A program made the position numbers and the translations under genes. From Hyphomicrobiales bacterium (GTDB taxonomy: Bacteria > Pseudomonadota > Alphaproteobacteria > Rhizobiales > Beijerinckiaceae), in contig JADJVD010000004.1 of assembly GCA_016716745.1 (NCBI GenBank), forward strand, positions 1 through 64,000: DNA of 64,000 bases, given 5' to 3'. The stretch's first letter is position 1; every line of letters starts with the position of its first letter. This document shows, in pieces, positions 26,965 to 35,091 of the stretch. Below the pieces are notes generated by a model that saw only the letters and a list, made by a program, of their open reading frames with translations, made no database searches and was not told where the DNA came from.

Positions 26965-27283
26965 TCTGTTGCCAGGCGCCTCCGAGCCCCGCCTAGAAGT
27001 GCAACCCCCTAGGGCTTGATTCCCAGTACCGGAACCGCATTACGCGGCGACGGCCACCGGAGCATAGTTGTCGTTGGCAACTATAGGTTTGACCCGATAA
27101 CGGCGGTATCATGCCGGGCAAAAGACCACCCTTTACACCCTCGTCGATCCTATTTCGCCCCCGCCTCAGCCCACTCGCGGGAATGGGCTGAGGTGGAGGC
27201 GCCGGGTACCGCCCCCGGGTCCGAAAGGCTTATTACGATGGCCGTTTATCGCCATAGTCGCGACGGATCGCTCCGCCGTGACG
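26965..27283 (-). ncRNA. ssrA: Circularly permuted (two-piece) tmRNA
   Basis: Read on the minus strand. The acceptor piece comes first and includes a T-arm (CCGGG/CCCGG, around 27201-27220) and the 3' acceptor strand CGCCTCC (27201-27195). An intervening hairpin follows, a perfect 10-bp stem at 27164-27173/27184-27193. Then the coding piece starts GGGGGCG (27162-27156). The two acceptor strands pair over 7 bp with G-U at the third pair, the alanine identity element. The tag frame at 27078-27040 encodes ANDNYAPVAVAA then TAA. After the discriminator A the DNA reads CCT, so CCA is not fully encoded. A -10-like TATATT lies at 27294-27289. Outer ends are approximate. Confidence 0.93.
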
Positions 27284-27364
27284 GGAGCAATATAGGCGCG
27301 CGCGGCGGAATTTCCTAGAGCGCTTCGAGGCGCAAACGCCGCTGGCCGAGGGTTCAAAGCGGGG

Positions 27365-27400
27365 TATAGTCGTCGTTCAGAGAACGACGGAAAACCGTCG
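27365..27400 (+). promoter_or_regulatory. -10 element and overlapping hairpins before the DUF2189 gene
   Basis: TATAGT at 27365-27370 is a good -10 hexamer, though no clear -35 is seen. Just after it, CGTCGTTC-AGA-GAACGACG (27371-27389) is a perfect 8-bp inverted repeat. It overlaps a second perfect hairpin, CGACGG-AAAA-CCGTCG (27385-27400). The second ends directly before the Shine-Dalgarno GGGAGG (27402-27407). The first repeat straddles the likely start point and could be an operator. Confidence 0.45.
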
Positions 27401-27417
27401 AGGGAGGATGGCAAGGC

Positions 27418-28233
27418 ATGACCACGGCGAGCGAACAGTCCCAGGGCGTGGAGCAGATCGATCCGGCGACCTCCGGCCTCAACGCCGCGAAGTTGACGAT
27501 CCGGCGGCTGACGCAGGAGGACATTTCTGCGGCGCTCGCCGGCGGCTGGCGCGACCTCAAGGCCGCGCCGCTGTACGGACTTTTTTTCGGTCTCATCTAT
27601 ACGCTCGGCGGCTGGGCCATCGCCGCGCTGCTGATGGCGACGAGCCTGCATTACGTCGTCTACCCGCTCATCACCGGCTTCGCCCTCGTCGCGCCGTTCA
27701 TCGCGGCCGGCTGCTACGAGGTGAGCCGCCGGCTGGAGCGCAGGCTGCCGCTTTCCTGGTCGGCCGTGCTCGGTTCGATCTTCTCCTCGGGCGGGCGCGA
27801 ACTTGGCTGGCTGGCGCTCGTCTCCACCTTCGCGCTCATCATCTGGTTCGATTTCGCGGTGTTTCTGTTCCTGATGTTCTTCGGCCTCAAGGTGCCGACG
27901 CTGATGGAGCTCGTCACCCTCGCCACCACGACGCCAGAGGGCGCGCTGTTCCTCGTCGCCGGCAATCTCACGGGCGCGGTGATCGCGTTCTTCATCTTCT
28001 CCATCACCGCCGTCTCGGCGCCGCTGCTGATGGATCGCGACGTCGACTTCGTCACCGCGATGATCACCAGCTTCAAGGCGGTCTACGACAATCCGCAGCC
28101 GATGATCTCCTGGGCGGTGATGATCGGCTTCCTGCTACTGGTGTGCATCGCCACCGGCCTGCTGCTGCTGCCGGTGATCCTGCCGCTGCTCGGGCATGCG
28201 ACCTGGCATCTCTACCGGCGCGCCATCGCCTGA
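27418..28233 (+). CDS. DUF2189 family integral membrane protein
   Basis: A 271-residue protein with a 45-residue soluble N-terminus and about six hydrophobic segments. KLTIRRLTQEDISAALAGGWRDLKAAPLYGLFFGLIYTLGGW and YPLITGFALVAPFIAAGCYEVSRRLE are the conserved blocks of DUF2189, inner-membrane proteins of unknown function related to cytochrome c oxidase subunit I-like annotations in some databases. It lies between ssrA (divergent) and thyA. The leader carries two overlapping hairpins. Confidence 0.82.
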   Translation: MTTASEQSQGVEQIDPATSGLNAAKLTIRRLTQEDISAALAGGWRDLKAAPLYGLFFGLIYTLGGWAIAALLMATSLHYVVYPLITGFALVAPFIAAGCYEVSRRLERRLPLSWSAVLGSIFSSGGRELGWLALVSTFALIIWFDFAVFLFLMFFGLKVPTLMELVTLATTTPEGALFLVAGNLTGAVIAFFIFSITAVSAPLLMDRDVDFVTAMITSFKAVYDNPQPMISWAVMIGFLLLVCIATGLLLLPVILPLLGHATWHLYRRAIA

Positions 28234-28318
28234 ACGGACACCGGCGGGCGGCGGGCGCGGGAATCGGCTAGTCTGGCCGCTTCGTCGAATCGGCGCACCG
28301 CCGCACCAGTCCGGATCC

Positions 28319-29113
28319 ATGCAGGCCCATCTCGATCTTCTCCGGCTCGTGCTCGAGACCGGCGCCGAAAAGTCCGACCGGACGGGGACGGGGACGCTCT
28401 CCGTCTTCGGCCACCAGATGCGCTTCGACCTGTCGAAGGGCTTTCCGCTGGTCACGACGAAGAAGCTGCACCTGAAGTCGATCGTGCACGAGCTGCTGTG
28501 GTTCCTGCAGGGCGACACCAACATCCGCTACCTGAAAGAGAACGGCGTCAGCATCTGGGACGAGTGGGCGGACGAGCGCGGCGATCTCGGCCCCGTCTAC
28601 GGCAAGCAATGGCGCTCATGGCAGGGCGCGGATGGGCGCACCTACGACCAGATCGCCTGGGTCGTGAACGAGCTGAAGCGCAATCCCGATTCGCGCCGGC
28701 TCGTCGTCTCGGCGTGGAACCCGGCCGAGATCGAGCGCATGGCGCTCGCGCCGTGTCATTGCCTGTTCCAGTTCCATGTCGCCAGGGGGCGGCTCTCCTG
28801 CCAGCTTTACCAGCGCTCGGCCGACATCTTTCTGGGCGTGCCGTTCAACATCGCGAGCTATGCGCTGCTGACGCAGATCATGGCCGAGGCGCTGGGCTTC
28901 GAGCCGGGCGACTTCGTCCACTCCTTCGGCGACGCCCACCTCTATCTCAACCATGTCGAGCAGGCGAAGACGCAGCTTCAGCGGGCGCCGCGCGCGCTGC
29001 CGACGCTGCGCTTCGCGCGGCCGATTTCATCCGTGTTCGACGTCAGATACGAGGATGTCGTGATCGAGGGATACGATTCGTGGCCGCTGATCAAGGCGCC
29101 GGTGGCGGTATGA
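28319..29113 (+). CDS. thyA: Thymidylate synthase ThyA
   Basis: ThyA methylates dUMP to dTMP with methylenetetrahydrofolate, giving dihydrofolate. The 264-residue length is that of E. coli ThyA. Visible are the dUMP phosphate-binding Arg in SDRTGTGTLSVFG, LLWFLQGDTNIRYL, the nucleophile Cys in LAPCHCLFQFHV, QRSADIFLGVPFNIASYA and the C-terminal APVAV. Its product is recycled by DHFR, encoded two genes downstream. The stop overlaps the next ATG (ATGA). Confidence 0.97.
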   Translation: MQAHLDLLRLVLETGAEKSDRTGTGTLSVFGHQMRFDLSKGFPLVTTKKLHLKSIVHELLWFLQGDTNIRYLKENGVSIWDEWADERGDLGPVYGKQWRSWQGADGRTYDQIAWVVNELKRNPDSRRLVVSAWNPAEIERMALAPCHCLFQFHVARGRLSCQLYQRSADIFLGVPFNIASYALLTQIMAEALGFEPGDFVHSFGDAHLYLNHVEQAKTQLQRAPRALPTLRFARPISSVFDVRYEDVVIEGYDSWPLIKAPVAV

Positions 29114-29610
29114 GCGCGCCCGCACCCCTCATCCGCCCCGCGCGTCCCGACGACGCCGCGCTGATCTTCGCGCTGGTGCGGGAGCTCGCGGACTACGAGC
29201 AGCTCTCGCACGCCGTCGATGCCGACGAGGCGATGATCGCGGAGGCGCTGTTCGGCCCCGCGCCGCGCGCGTTCTGCGACATTGCGGAGTGGAAGGGTGA
29301 GGCCTGCGGCTTCGCGCTGTGGTTCTACAATTTCTCGACGTTCCGCGGCCGGCACGGCATCTATCTCGAAGATCTGTTCGTGCGGCCCTCGGTCCGCGGC
29401 CACGGCCTCGGCAAGGCGCTGCTCGCCAATCTGGCGCGCCGCTGCGTCGCCGAAAATCTGGCGCGGCTGGAATGGTCGGTGCTCGACTGGAACGAACCCT
29501 CCATCGCCTTCTACAAGGCGCAGGGCGCCGAGCTGCTCGACGGCTGGACCACCTGCCGGGTGAGCGATCAGGCGCTGTGGCGGCTCGCCGACGCCTCGGT
29601 CGCGACGTGA
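29110..29610 (+). CDS. GNAT family N-acetyltransferase (spermidine acetyltransferase-like)
   Basis: A 166-residue GCN5-type acetyltransferase. IRPARPDDAALIFALVRELADYE, GFALWFYNFSTFRGRHGIYLEDLFV and the acetyl-CoA loop RGHGLGKALL are visible, followed by LEWSVLDWNEPSIAFYKAQGAE. The pattern resembles the diamine/thialysine acetyltransferase (SAT2-like) group. Start and stop overlap thyA and folA by four bases each, so the gene is translationally coupled inside the thymidylate/folate operon. The substrate is unknown. Confidence 0.9.
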   Translation: MSAPAPLIRPARPDDAALIFALVRELADYEQLSHAVDADEAMIAEALFGPAPRAFCDIAEWKGEACGFALWFYNFSTFRGRHGIYLEDLFVRPSVRGHGLGKALLANLARRCVAENLARLEWSVLDWNEPSIAFYKAQGAELLDGWTTCRVSDQALWRLADASVAT

Positions 29611-30134
29611 CGGGGATCGTCCTCGTCGCCGCCGTCGGCCGCAACGGCGTCATCGGCTCGGACGGCGCGCTGCCGTGGCGGCTGTCGAGCGATCTCAAAC
29701 GCTTCAAGGCGATCACGCTCGGCAAGCCGATGCTGATGGGGCGCAAGACCTGGGACTCGATCGGCAAGGCGCTGCCGGGGCGGATCACCGTCGTGGTCTC
29801 GCGCGATCCCGGCTTCGCGCCGGCCGATGCGCGGGTCGCGCGCTCGGTCGCCGGTGGGCTCGATCTGGCGCGGGCGGCGGCGGCCGAACTCGGCGCCGAC
29901 GAGATCGCGGTGGTCGGCGGCGGCGAGATCTACCGCCAGACCATTGGGCTGGCGGACCGTCTCGCCATCACCGAGGTCGATCTGACGCCGCCGGGCGACG
30001 CGCTGTTTCCGGCGATCGACCCGGCCGTCTGGCGCGAGACGGCGCGGGAGGCGCATGCCGCCGGGCCGCGCGACGAGGCCGCTTACGCCTTCGTCGATTA
30101 TTCACGGCGAATTAATACTGCCTCCAACCGTTGA
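29607..30134 (+). CDS. folA: Dihydrofolate reductase FolA
   Basis: DHFR reduces the dihydrofolate made by ThyA using NADPH. The 175-residue protein shows VGRNGVIGSDGALPWRLSSDLKRFK (with the conserved PW and active-site Asp), MGRKTWDSIGKALPGR, and VVGGGEIYRQTIGLADRLAITEV. The start is GTG 29607, overlapping the GNAT stop as GTGA, which fixes it. It completes the thyA-GNAT-folA unit. Confidence 0.95.
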   Translation: MTGIVLVAAVGRNGVIGSDGALPWRLSSDLKRFKAITLGKPMLMGRKTWDSIGKALPGRITVVVSRDPGFAPADARVARSVAGGLDLARAAAAELGADEIAVVGGGEIYRQTIGLADRLAITEVDLTPPGDALFPAIDPAVWRETAREAHAAGPRDEAAYAFVDYSRRINTASNR

Positions 30135-30271
30135 GTTATTCTCACGCCATCCCATCTGTGGGAAACGGGCGGCGCGTTGCCGGCGCAGGCGCCAGCCTGT
30201 AAACGCGATGACGACGATCTGACCGGAATGGCCCGGCCATTCGACCGGCCGGAAACCAAGAAGAGGTATTG

Positions 30272-31429
30272 ATGCCCTGGAACAATCAAGGCTCGGGCGG
30301 CGGCGGGCCGTGGAAGCCGTCCAATCCCGGGCCGTGGGGCCAAGGCTCCGGCGGCGGGGGCGGTTCGGGCGGGCCGACGCCGCCCGATCTCGAGGAGTTT
30401 CTGCGCCGCGGTCAGGAGCGGTTCAAGCAGATGGCGCCGGGCGGTTCGCTTGGCGGCAAGGGGATCGCCGCGCTCGGCCTCGTCGCCGCGCTCGCCTGGC
30501 TGCTCTCCGGCTTCTATACGGTGCAGACCAACGAGGTCGGCATCAACCTGCGCTTCGGCGCCTACGCCGGCAAGACGCAGCCCGGCCTCAACTACAACCT
30601 TCCCTATCCGATCGGCTCGGTCGTCAAGCTGAAGGTTACGGATCGCAACGCCATCGACATCGGCTCGCGCTCGATCCCCGACCGCGTGCGCGCCGGCTCC
30701 GAGAGCACGCTCGACGTGCCGGAGGAAAGCCTGATGCTCACCGGCGACGAAAACATCGCCGACGTGAAGTTCCGCGTGATCTGGCAGATCGATCCGGTGA
30801 AGCCGGAGGATTTCGCCTTCAACATCCGCAACCCGCAGGACACGGTGAAGGCGGTGGCAGAGAGCGCCATGCGCGAGATCGTCGGCCGCACCCAGATCCA
30901 GCGCATCCTCACCGCCGAGCGCAAGATCATCGAGCCGACGGCGCAGGAGCTGATGCAGAAGGTGCTCAACGAATACAAGGCCGGCGTGCTGGTGCTGCAG
31001 GTGCAGCTCCTGTCCGTCGACCCGCCGGCGCAGGTCATCTCCGCCTTCCGCGACGTGACGGCGGCGCAGCAGGACATGCAGCGCCTGCGCAACGAGGCCG
31101 AGACCTACGCCAATCGCGTCGTGCCCGAGGCGCGCGGCGAGGCGGCGCGCATCGAGCGTCAGGCCGAGGCGTTCCGCACGCAGACAGTCGCCGAGGCGCG
31201 CGGTCAGGCGGCGCGGTTCAGCCAAGTCTACAACGAATACGCCAAGGCGCCGGACGTGACGCGCGAGCGCCTCTATCTGGAGACGATGGAGCGGGTGCTC
31301 GGGCGAATGGACAAGATCATTCTCGATTCCAAGGGCGGCGTCGTGCCGTATCTGCCGCTGCCCGAGCTGGCGGCGCCGCGCGCGCCGGGCCAGACCGGGC
31401 AGACTCAGCAGCAGGGAGCGACGCGATGA
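30272..31429 (+). CDS. hflK: HflK, SPFH-domain subunit of the FtsH-modulating complex
   Basis: HflK and HflC form a large periplasmic cage around the membrane protease FtsH and modulate its access to substrates. The 385-residue protein has a Gly/Pro-rich cytoplasmic start (MPWNNQGSGGGGPWKPSN), one membrane segment (about 68-88), the SPFH/band 7 domain (TNEVGINLRFGAYAGKTQPGLNY onward), a long charged helix, and a Gln-rich end. ATG 30272 follows AAGAAGAGG. The last four bases overlap hflC. Confidence 0.95.
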   Translation: MPWNNQGSGGGGPWKPSNPGPWGQGSGGGGGSGGPTPPDLEEFLRRGQERFKQMAPGGSLGGKGIAALGLVAALAWLLSGFYTVQTNEVGINLRFGAYAGKTQPGLNYNLPYPIGSVVKLKVTDRNAIDIGSRSIPDRVRAGSESTLDVPEESLMLTGDENIADVKFRVIWQIDPVKPEDFAFNIRNPQDTVKAVAESAMREIVGRTQIQRILTAERKIIEPTAQELMQKVLNEYKAGVLVLQVQLLSVDPPAQVISAFRDVTAAQQDMQRLRNEAETYANRVVPEARGEAARIERQAEAFRTQTVAEARGQAARFSQVYNEYAKAPDVTRERLYLETMERVLGRMDKIILDSKGGVVPYLPLPELAAPRAPGQTGQTQQQGATR

Positions 31430-32511
31430 AATCCGGCATCGGCGGAATCGCCTTCGTCCTCCTCGCCATCGCGGCGCTGTTCATCGGCGCCAACTCGCTG
31501 TTCGTCGTGCATCAGACGGAGAGCGCGCTGGTGCTGCGCTTCGGCAATCCGGTCGCCGACCGCGGCGTCATCAAGACGCCCGGCCTGCATGCGAAGGCGC
31601 CCTTCATCGAAACGGTCGTGCCGATCGACAACCGAATCCTCGATCTCGAGTCGCCGAAGCAGGAAGTGCTGGCCGCCGACAACCAGCGCATCGAGGTCGA
31701 CGCCTTCGTGCGCTATCGCGTCGTCGATCCGCTGCTGTTCTATCAGACGGTCGGCGGCACGCGGCGGGCGGACAACCAGCTCGCCTCGGTGCTGAACTCG
31801 GCGCTGCGGCGCGTGCTCGGCGAGGCGACGCTCGTCGACATCGTGCGCGAGTCGCGTGCGTCGCTGATGGTGAAGATCCGCGAGCTCGTCAATCAGGAGG
31901 GCGCGCGCATCGGCGTCGCCGTCACCGATGTCCGCATCCGTCGCGCCGACCTGCCGAAGGAAATCTCGGAGAAAGTGTTCAGCCGCATGCAGACCGAGCG
32001 TCAGCGCGAGGCGGCGGAGTTCCGCGCGCAGGGCGCCGAGCAGGCGGCGCGCATCACCGCCAAGGCGGATGCGGACGTGACCGTGCTGCGCGGCGAGGCG
32101 ACGCAGAAGGCCGACCAGATCCGCGGCGAGGGCGAGGCGGAGCGCAATCGCGTCTTCGCCGAGGCGTTCGGCAAGGATCCGAAGTTCTTCGCCTTCTGGC
32201 GGTCGATGCAGGCCTACGAGACGGGTCTGCGCGGCTCGGACACGCGCATGGTGCTGTCGCCGGACTCCGACTTCTTCCGCTATTTCACCGACCCGGCCGG
32301 ACGGCAGGCGGCGCCGGCCGCGCCCGCGCCGGCCGCCCCGCAGCAATGGCGGGGCCGGCCGCGCCGGCCCTTGCGGAATCCCGATTCGGCCCCAATTCAT
32401 CGGCTGATTTGGCGGCGGCCGGCGACCGGCCGCCCGCCGCAGTCCTCTGGAGAGCTGACCCCATGGGTTTCCACCGTCCTCGCCTGTCCCGCCTCGCCGC
32501 CGCCGCGCTGA
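31426..32511 (+). CDS. hflC: HflC, SPFH-domain partner of HflK
   Basis: The 361-residue product starts with a membrane segment (about 6-24) followed by the band 7 domain (VHQTESALVLRFGNPV, VLAADNQRIEVDAFVRYRVVDPLLFYQTV) and the long helix ending in FFAFWRSMQAYETGLRGSDTRMVLSPDSDFFRYFTDP. Homology ends near residue 300; the remaining 60 residues are basic, Pro/Arg-rich, and overlap the start of degP by 49 bases. A true stop may have been lost by frameshift: one other frame stops at about 32405-32407. The main body is secure, the C-terminus is not. Confidence 0.92.
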   Translation: MKSGIGGIAFVLLAIAALFIGANSLFVVHQTESALVLRFGNPVADRGVIKTPGLHAKAPFIETVVPIDNRILDLESPKQEVLAADNQRIEVDAFVRYRVVDPLLFYQTVGGTRRADNQLASVLNSALRRVLGEATLVDIVRESRASLMVKIRELVNQEGARIGVAVTDVRIRRADLPKEISEKVFSRMQTERQREAAEFRAQGAEQAARITAKADADVTVLRGEATQKADQIRGEGEAERNRVFAEAFGKDPKFFAFWRSMQAYETGLRGSDTRMVLSPDSDFFRYFTDPAGRQAAPAAPAPAAPQQWRGRPRRPLRNPDSAPIHRLIWRRPATGRPPQSSGELTPWVSTVLACPASPPPR

Positions 32512-33950
32512 TCGCCGGCGGTCTCGGCCTTGGCGCAGCGCCGATCGCAGGCATGAAGGCGAACGAGGCCTTCGCCCGTGGCGCGCCGGAAAGTTTCGCG
32601 GACCTCGCGTCCGACGTGGTCGAGGCGGTGGTCAACATCTCCGCCTCGCAGACGGTGGAGGACAAGCGCTCCGGCCTGCCGAACCTGCCGCAGGGCACGC
32701 CCTTCGACGATCTCTTCGAGGAGTTCTTCAAGCGCCGTCAGGGCCCGGGCGACAACGCGCCGAAAATGCGCCGCTCCAATTCGCTCGGCTCCGGCTTCGT
32801 CGTCGATGCGTCGGGCATTGTGATCACCAACAATCACGTCATCGCCGACGCGACCGAGATCAGCGTCATCTTCACGGACGGGCGCAAGCTGAAGGCCGAG
32901 CTGCTCGGCCGCGACCCGAAGGTCGACATCGCGGTGTTGCGCGTGAAGAGCGACAAGCCGCTGAAGTTCGTGAAATTCGGCGACAGCGACAAGCTGCGCG
33001 TCGGCGACTGGGTGATGGCGGTCGGCAATCCGTTCGGCCTCGGCGGAACGGTGACCGCCGGCATCGTTTCGGCGCGCAACCGCAACATCGACAGCGGGCC
33101 CTACGACAATTTCATCCAGACCGACGCGGCGATCAACAAGGGCAATTCCGGCGGTCCGCTCTTCAACATGGCCGGCGAGGTGGTGGGCGTGAACACGGCG
33201 ATCCTGTCGCCGTCGGGCGGCTCGGTCGGCATCGGCTTCGCCTCGCCGTCGGCGACCGTCATGCCGGTGATCGACCAGCTGAAGGAATTCGGCGAGACGC
33301 GGCGCGGCTGGCTCGGCGTGCGCATCCAGAATGTCGACGACGAGATCGCGGCCTCTCTGGGGCTCGGCTCGGCGCGCGGCGCGCTCGTCGCCGGAATCGA
33401 CGACAAGGGCCCGGCCAAGCCCGCCGGCATCGAGGCCGGGGACGTCATCCTGAAATTCGACGGCAAGGAGATCCGCGAGTCGCGCGACCTGCCCAAGGTC
33501 GTCGCCAACACCGCGGTCGGCCAGGAGGTCGAGGTCGTGCTCCAGCGCAAGGGCGCGCAGGTCATCAAGACGGTCAAGCTCGGCCGCCTCGAGGACGGCG
33601 AGAAGCAGGCCTCGCTGACGCCGGGCGGCGGCAAGCCGGAAGCCGCGCAGCAACGCAAGGCGCTCGGGCTCGATCTGTCGACGCTGAACGACGAGGCGCG
33701 CAAGCGCTTCTCGATCAAGGAGAGCGTCAAGGGCGTCGTCGTCACGCAGGTCGATCCGAATTCCTCCGCCGGCGAGAAGCGCATGCAGGCCGGCGACGTG
33801 ATCATGGAGATCAATCAGGAGGCGGTGACCTCGCCGGCGGACGTCGCCAAGCGCGTCGAGGCCGCCAAGAGCGCGGGCAAGAAGAACGTGCTGCTGCTCG
33901 TCGCCAACGCGCAGGGCGACACGCGCTTCGTCGCCGTCGCGGTCGACTGA
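32463..33950 (+). CDS. degP: DegP/HtrA-type periplasmic serine protease
   Basis: A 495-residue Do-type protease that degrades or refolds misfolded envelope proteins. It has a signal peptide (about 1-35), a trypsin-like domain with the catalytic triad His in VITNNHVIADA, Asp in RDPKVDIAVLRVK and Ser in NKGNSGGPLFN, then two PDZ domains (GWLGVRIQNVDDEIA, about 285-370, and the C-terminal one ending at residue 495). The position directly after hflKC is standard for the order. ATG 32463 starts the signal peptide; the frame is open further up but non-homologous. Confidence 0.95.
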   Translation: MGFHRPRLSRLAAAALIAGGLGLGAAPIAGMKANEAFARGAPESFADLASDVVEAVVNISASQTVEDKRSGLPNLPQGTPFDDLFEEFFKRRQGPGDNAPKMRRSNSLGSGFVVDASGIVITNNHVIADATEISVIFTDGRKLKAELLGRDPKVDIAVLRVKSDKPLKFVKFGDSDKLRVGDWVMAVGNPFGLGGTVTAGIVSARNRNIDSGPYDNFIQTDAAINKGNSGGPLFNMAGEVVGVNTAILSPSGGSVGIGFASPSATVMPVIDQLKEFGETRRGWLGVRIQNVDDEIAASLGLGSARGALVAGIDDKGPAKPAGIEAGDVILKFDGKEIRESRDLPKVVANTAVGQEVEVVLQRKGAQVIKTVKLGRLEDGEKQASLTPGGGKPEAAQQRKALGLDLSTLNDEARKRFSIKESVKGVVVTQVDPNSSAGEKRMQAGDVIMEINQEAVTSPADVAKRVEAAKSAGKKNVLLLVANAQGDTRFVAVAVD

Positions 33951-33957
33951 CCGGCGC

Positions 33958-34965
33958 TTGCCGGCCGCGATCGCCAGCTTTGTAAAGTGGACCCTGACGG
34001 CGCTCGGCGCCGTCGGGGTTTTTCTATTGTCGGCGTGGATCGCAGGGTTCGTGCATTTCGCCGCGCCGTTGCCGCGCTGGCTCGCCCCGTTCGCCGCCGC
34101 GCTCGTCGGCGTTGCGACGCTCGCCGCCGGCGCGGCGCTGGCGAGCGCGTATTGGCGCGCGGGCGCGCTCGCGCTGGCGGCGCTCGTCTGCGCGGCGGCG
34201 CTGGCTTGGGCGACGATCGCGCCCTCGGCCGACCGGCGCTGGGCGGCGGACGTCGCGCGGGCGGGATTGATCTCGATCGAGGGCGAGGCGGTCGTCGTCG
34301 ACAATGTGCGCGTCTTTCGCTGGACGGGGCCGGAGAGCGCCGAGCCGCATTGGGAGACGCGCCGCTACGATCTCGCGCAGATCGAAGGGGCGGATGTGTT
34401 TCTGTCGCATTGGTCCTCGCCCGCCATCGCGCACATGTTCGTCAGCTTCCGCTTCGCCGGCGCGCGTCCGCTCGCCCTGTCGGTCGAGATCCGCAAGGAG
34501 GAGGGGGAGGAGTTCTCCGCCTTCGCCGGCTTCTTCAAGCGTTACGAAGTCGTGCTGATCGCCGCGGACGAAGGCGACATCGTCAAGGTCCGCACGAACG
34601 TCCGGAACGAGGACGTGTATCTCTACCGCGCCGACATTCAGGCGGCGACGGCGCGCCGGTTGTTCGAGCATTACGCCGCCTATTCGCGGCGGCTTGCGGG
34701 GCGCCCGGCCTTCTACAACACGCTGACGACGAACTGCACGACGACGCCGTATCTGCTGGCGCGCGCCACCGGCGAGGGGCTGCCGTTCGACTGGCGGGTG
34801 CTCGTCTCGGGCTACGCCGACGCCTATCTCTACGACCGCGGCTTTCTCGACCGCTCGCTGCCCTTCCCCGAGACGAAGCGGCGCGCGGCGATCTCGGCGC
34901 GGGCCCGCGCGGCGCCGTCGGACGAGGCCTTCCCGGGCTGGATCAGAGGCGCGGCGGCGCCCTGA
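33958..34965 (+). CDS. DUF4105 family membrane protein
   Basis: A 335-residue protein. Three hydrophobic segments lie in the first 90 residues, then a soluble domain with HWSSPAIAHMFVSFRF, EIRKEEGEEFSAFAGFFKRYE and the hallmark NTLTTNCTTTPY, where the Asn-Cys pair resembles a papain-like or NlpC/P60-like nucleophile region. DUF4105 is described as a lipoprotein-associated or cysteine-peptidase-like family without a settled role. The start TTG 33958, only seven bases after degP, is uncertain. Confidence 0.78.
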   Translation: MPAAIASFVKWTLTALGAVGVFLLSAWIAGFVHFAAPLPRWLAPFAAALVGVATLAAGAALASAYWRAGALALAALVCAAALAWATIAPSADRRWAADVARAGLISIEGEAVVVDNVRVFRWTGPESAEPHWETRRYDLAQIEGADVFLSHWSSPAIAHMFVSFRFAGARPLALSVEIRKEEGEEFSAFAGFFKRYEVVLIAADEGDIVKVRTNVRNEDVYLYRADIQAATARRLFEHYAAYSRRLAGRPAFYNTLTTNCTTTPYLLARATGEGLPFDWRVLVSGYADAYLYDRGFLDRSLPFPETKRRAAISARARAAPSDEAFPGWIRGAAAP

Positions 34966-35091
34966 TCGACCGGGGGACAATTCGTCCCGTTGATTGACAG
35001 GCGGCGTGGTCCTAGCCCTCAATTCCCGCGATTTCGCTTGACGCGCGATCTTGCGTGCGGTCCGAAACGACCGTTTCCGGAGGGCGGACGC

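Noticed and set aside
27016..27318. Open frame on the plus strand across 27016-27318
   Set aside because: It covers the tmRNA gene on the opposite strand. The RNA structure and tag explain the sequence.
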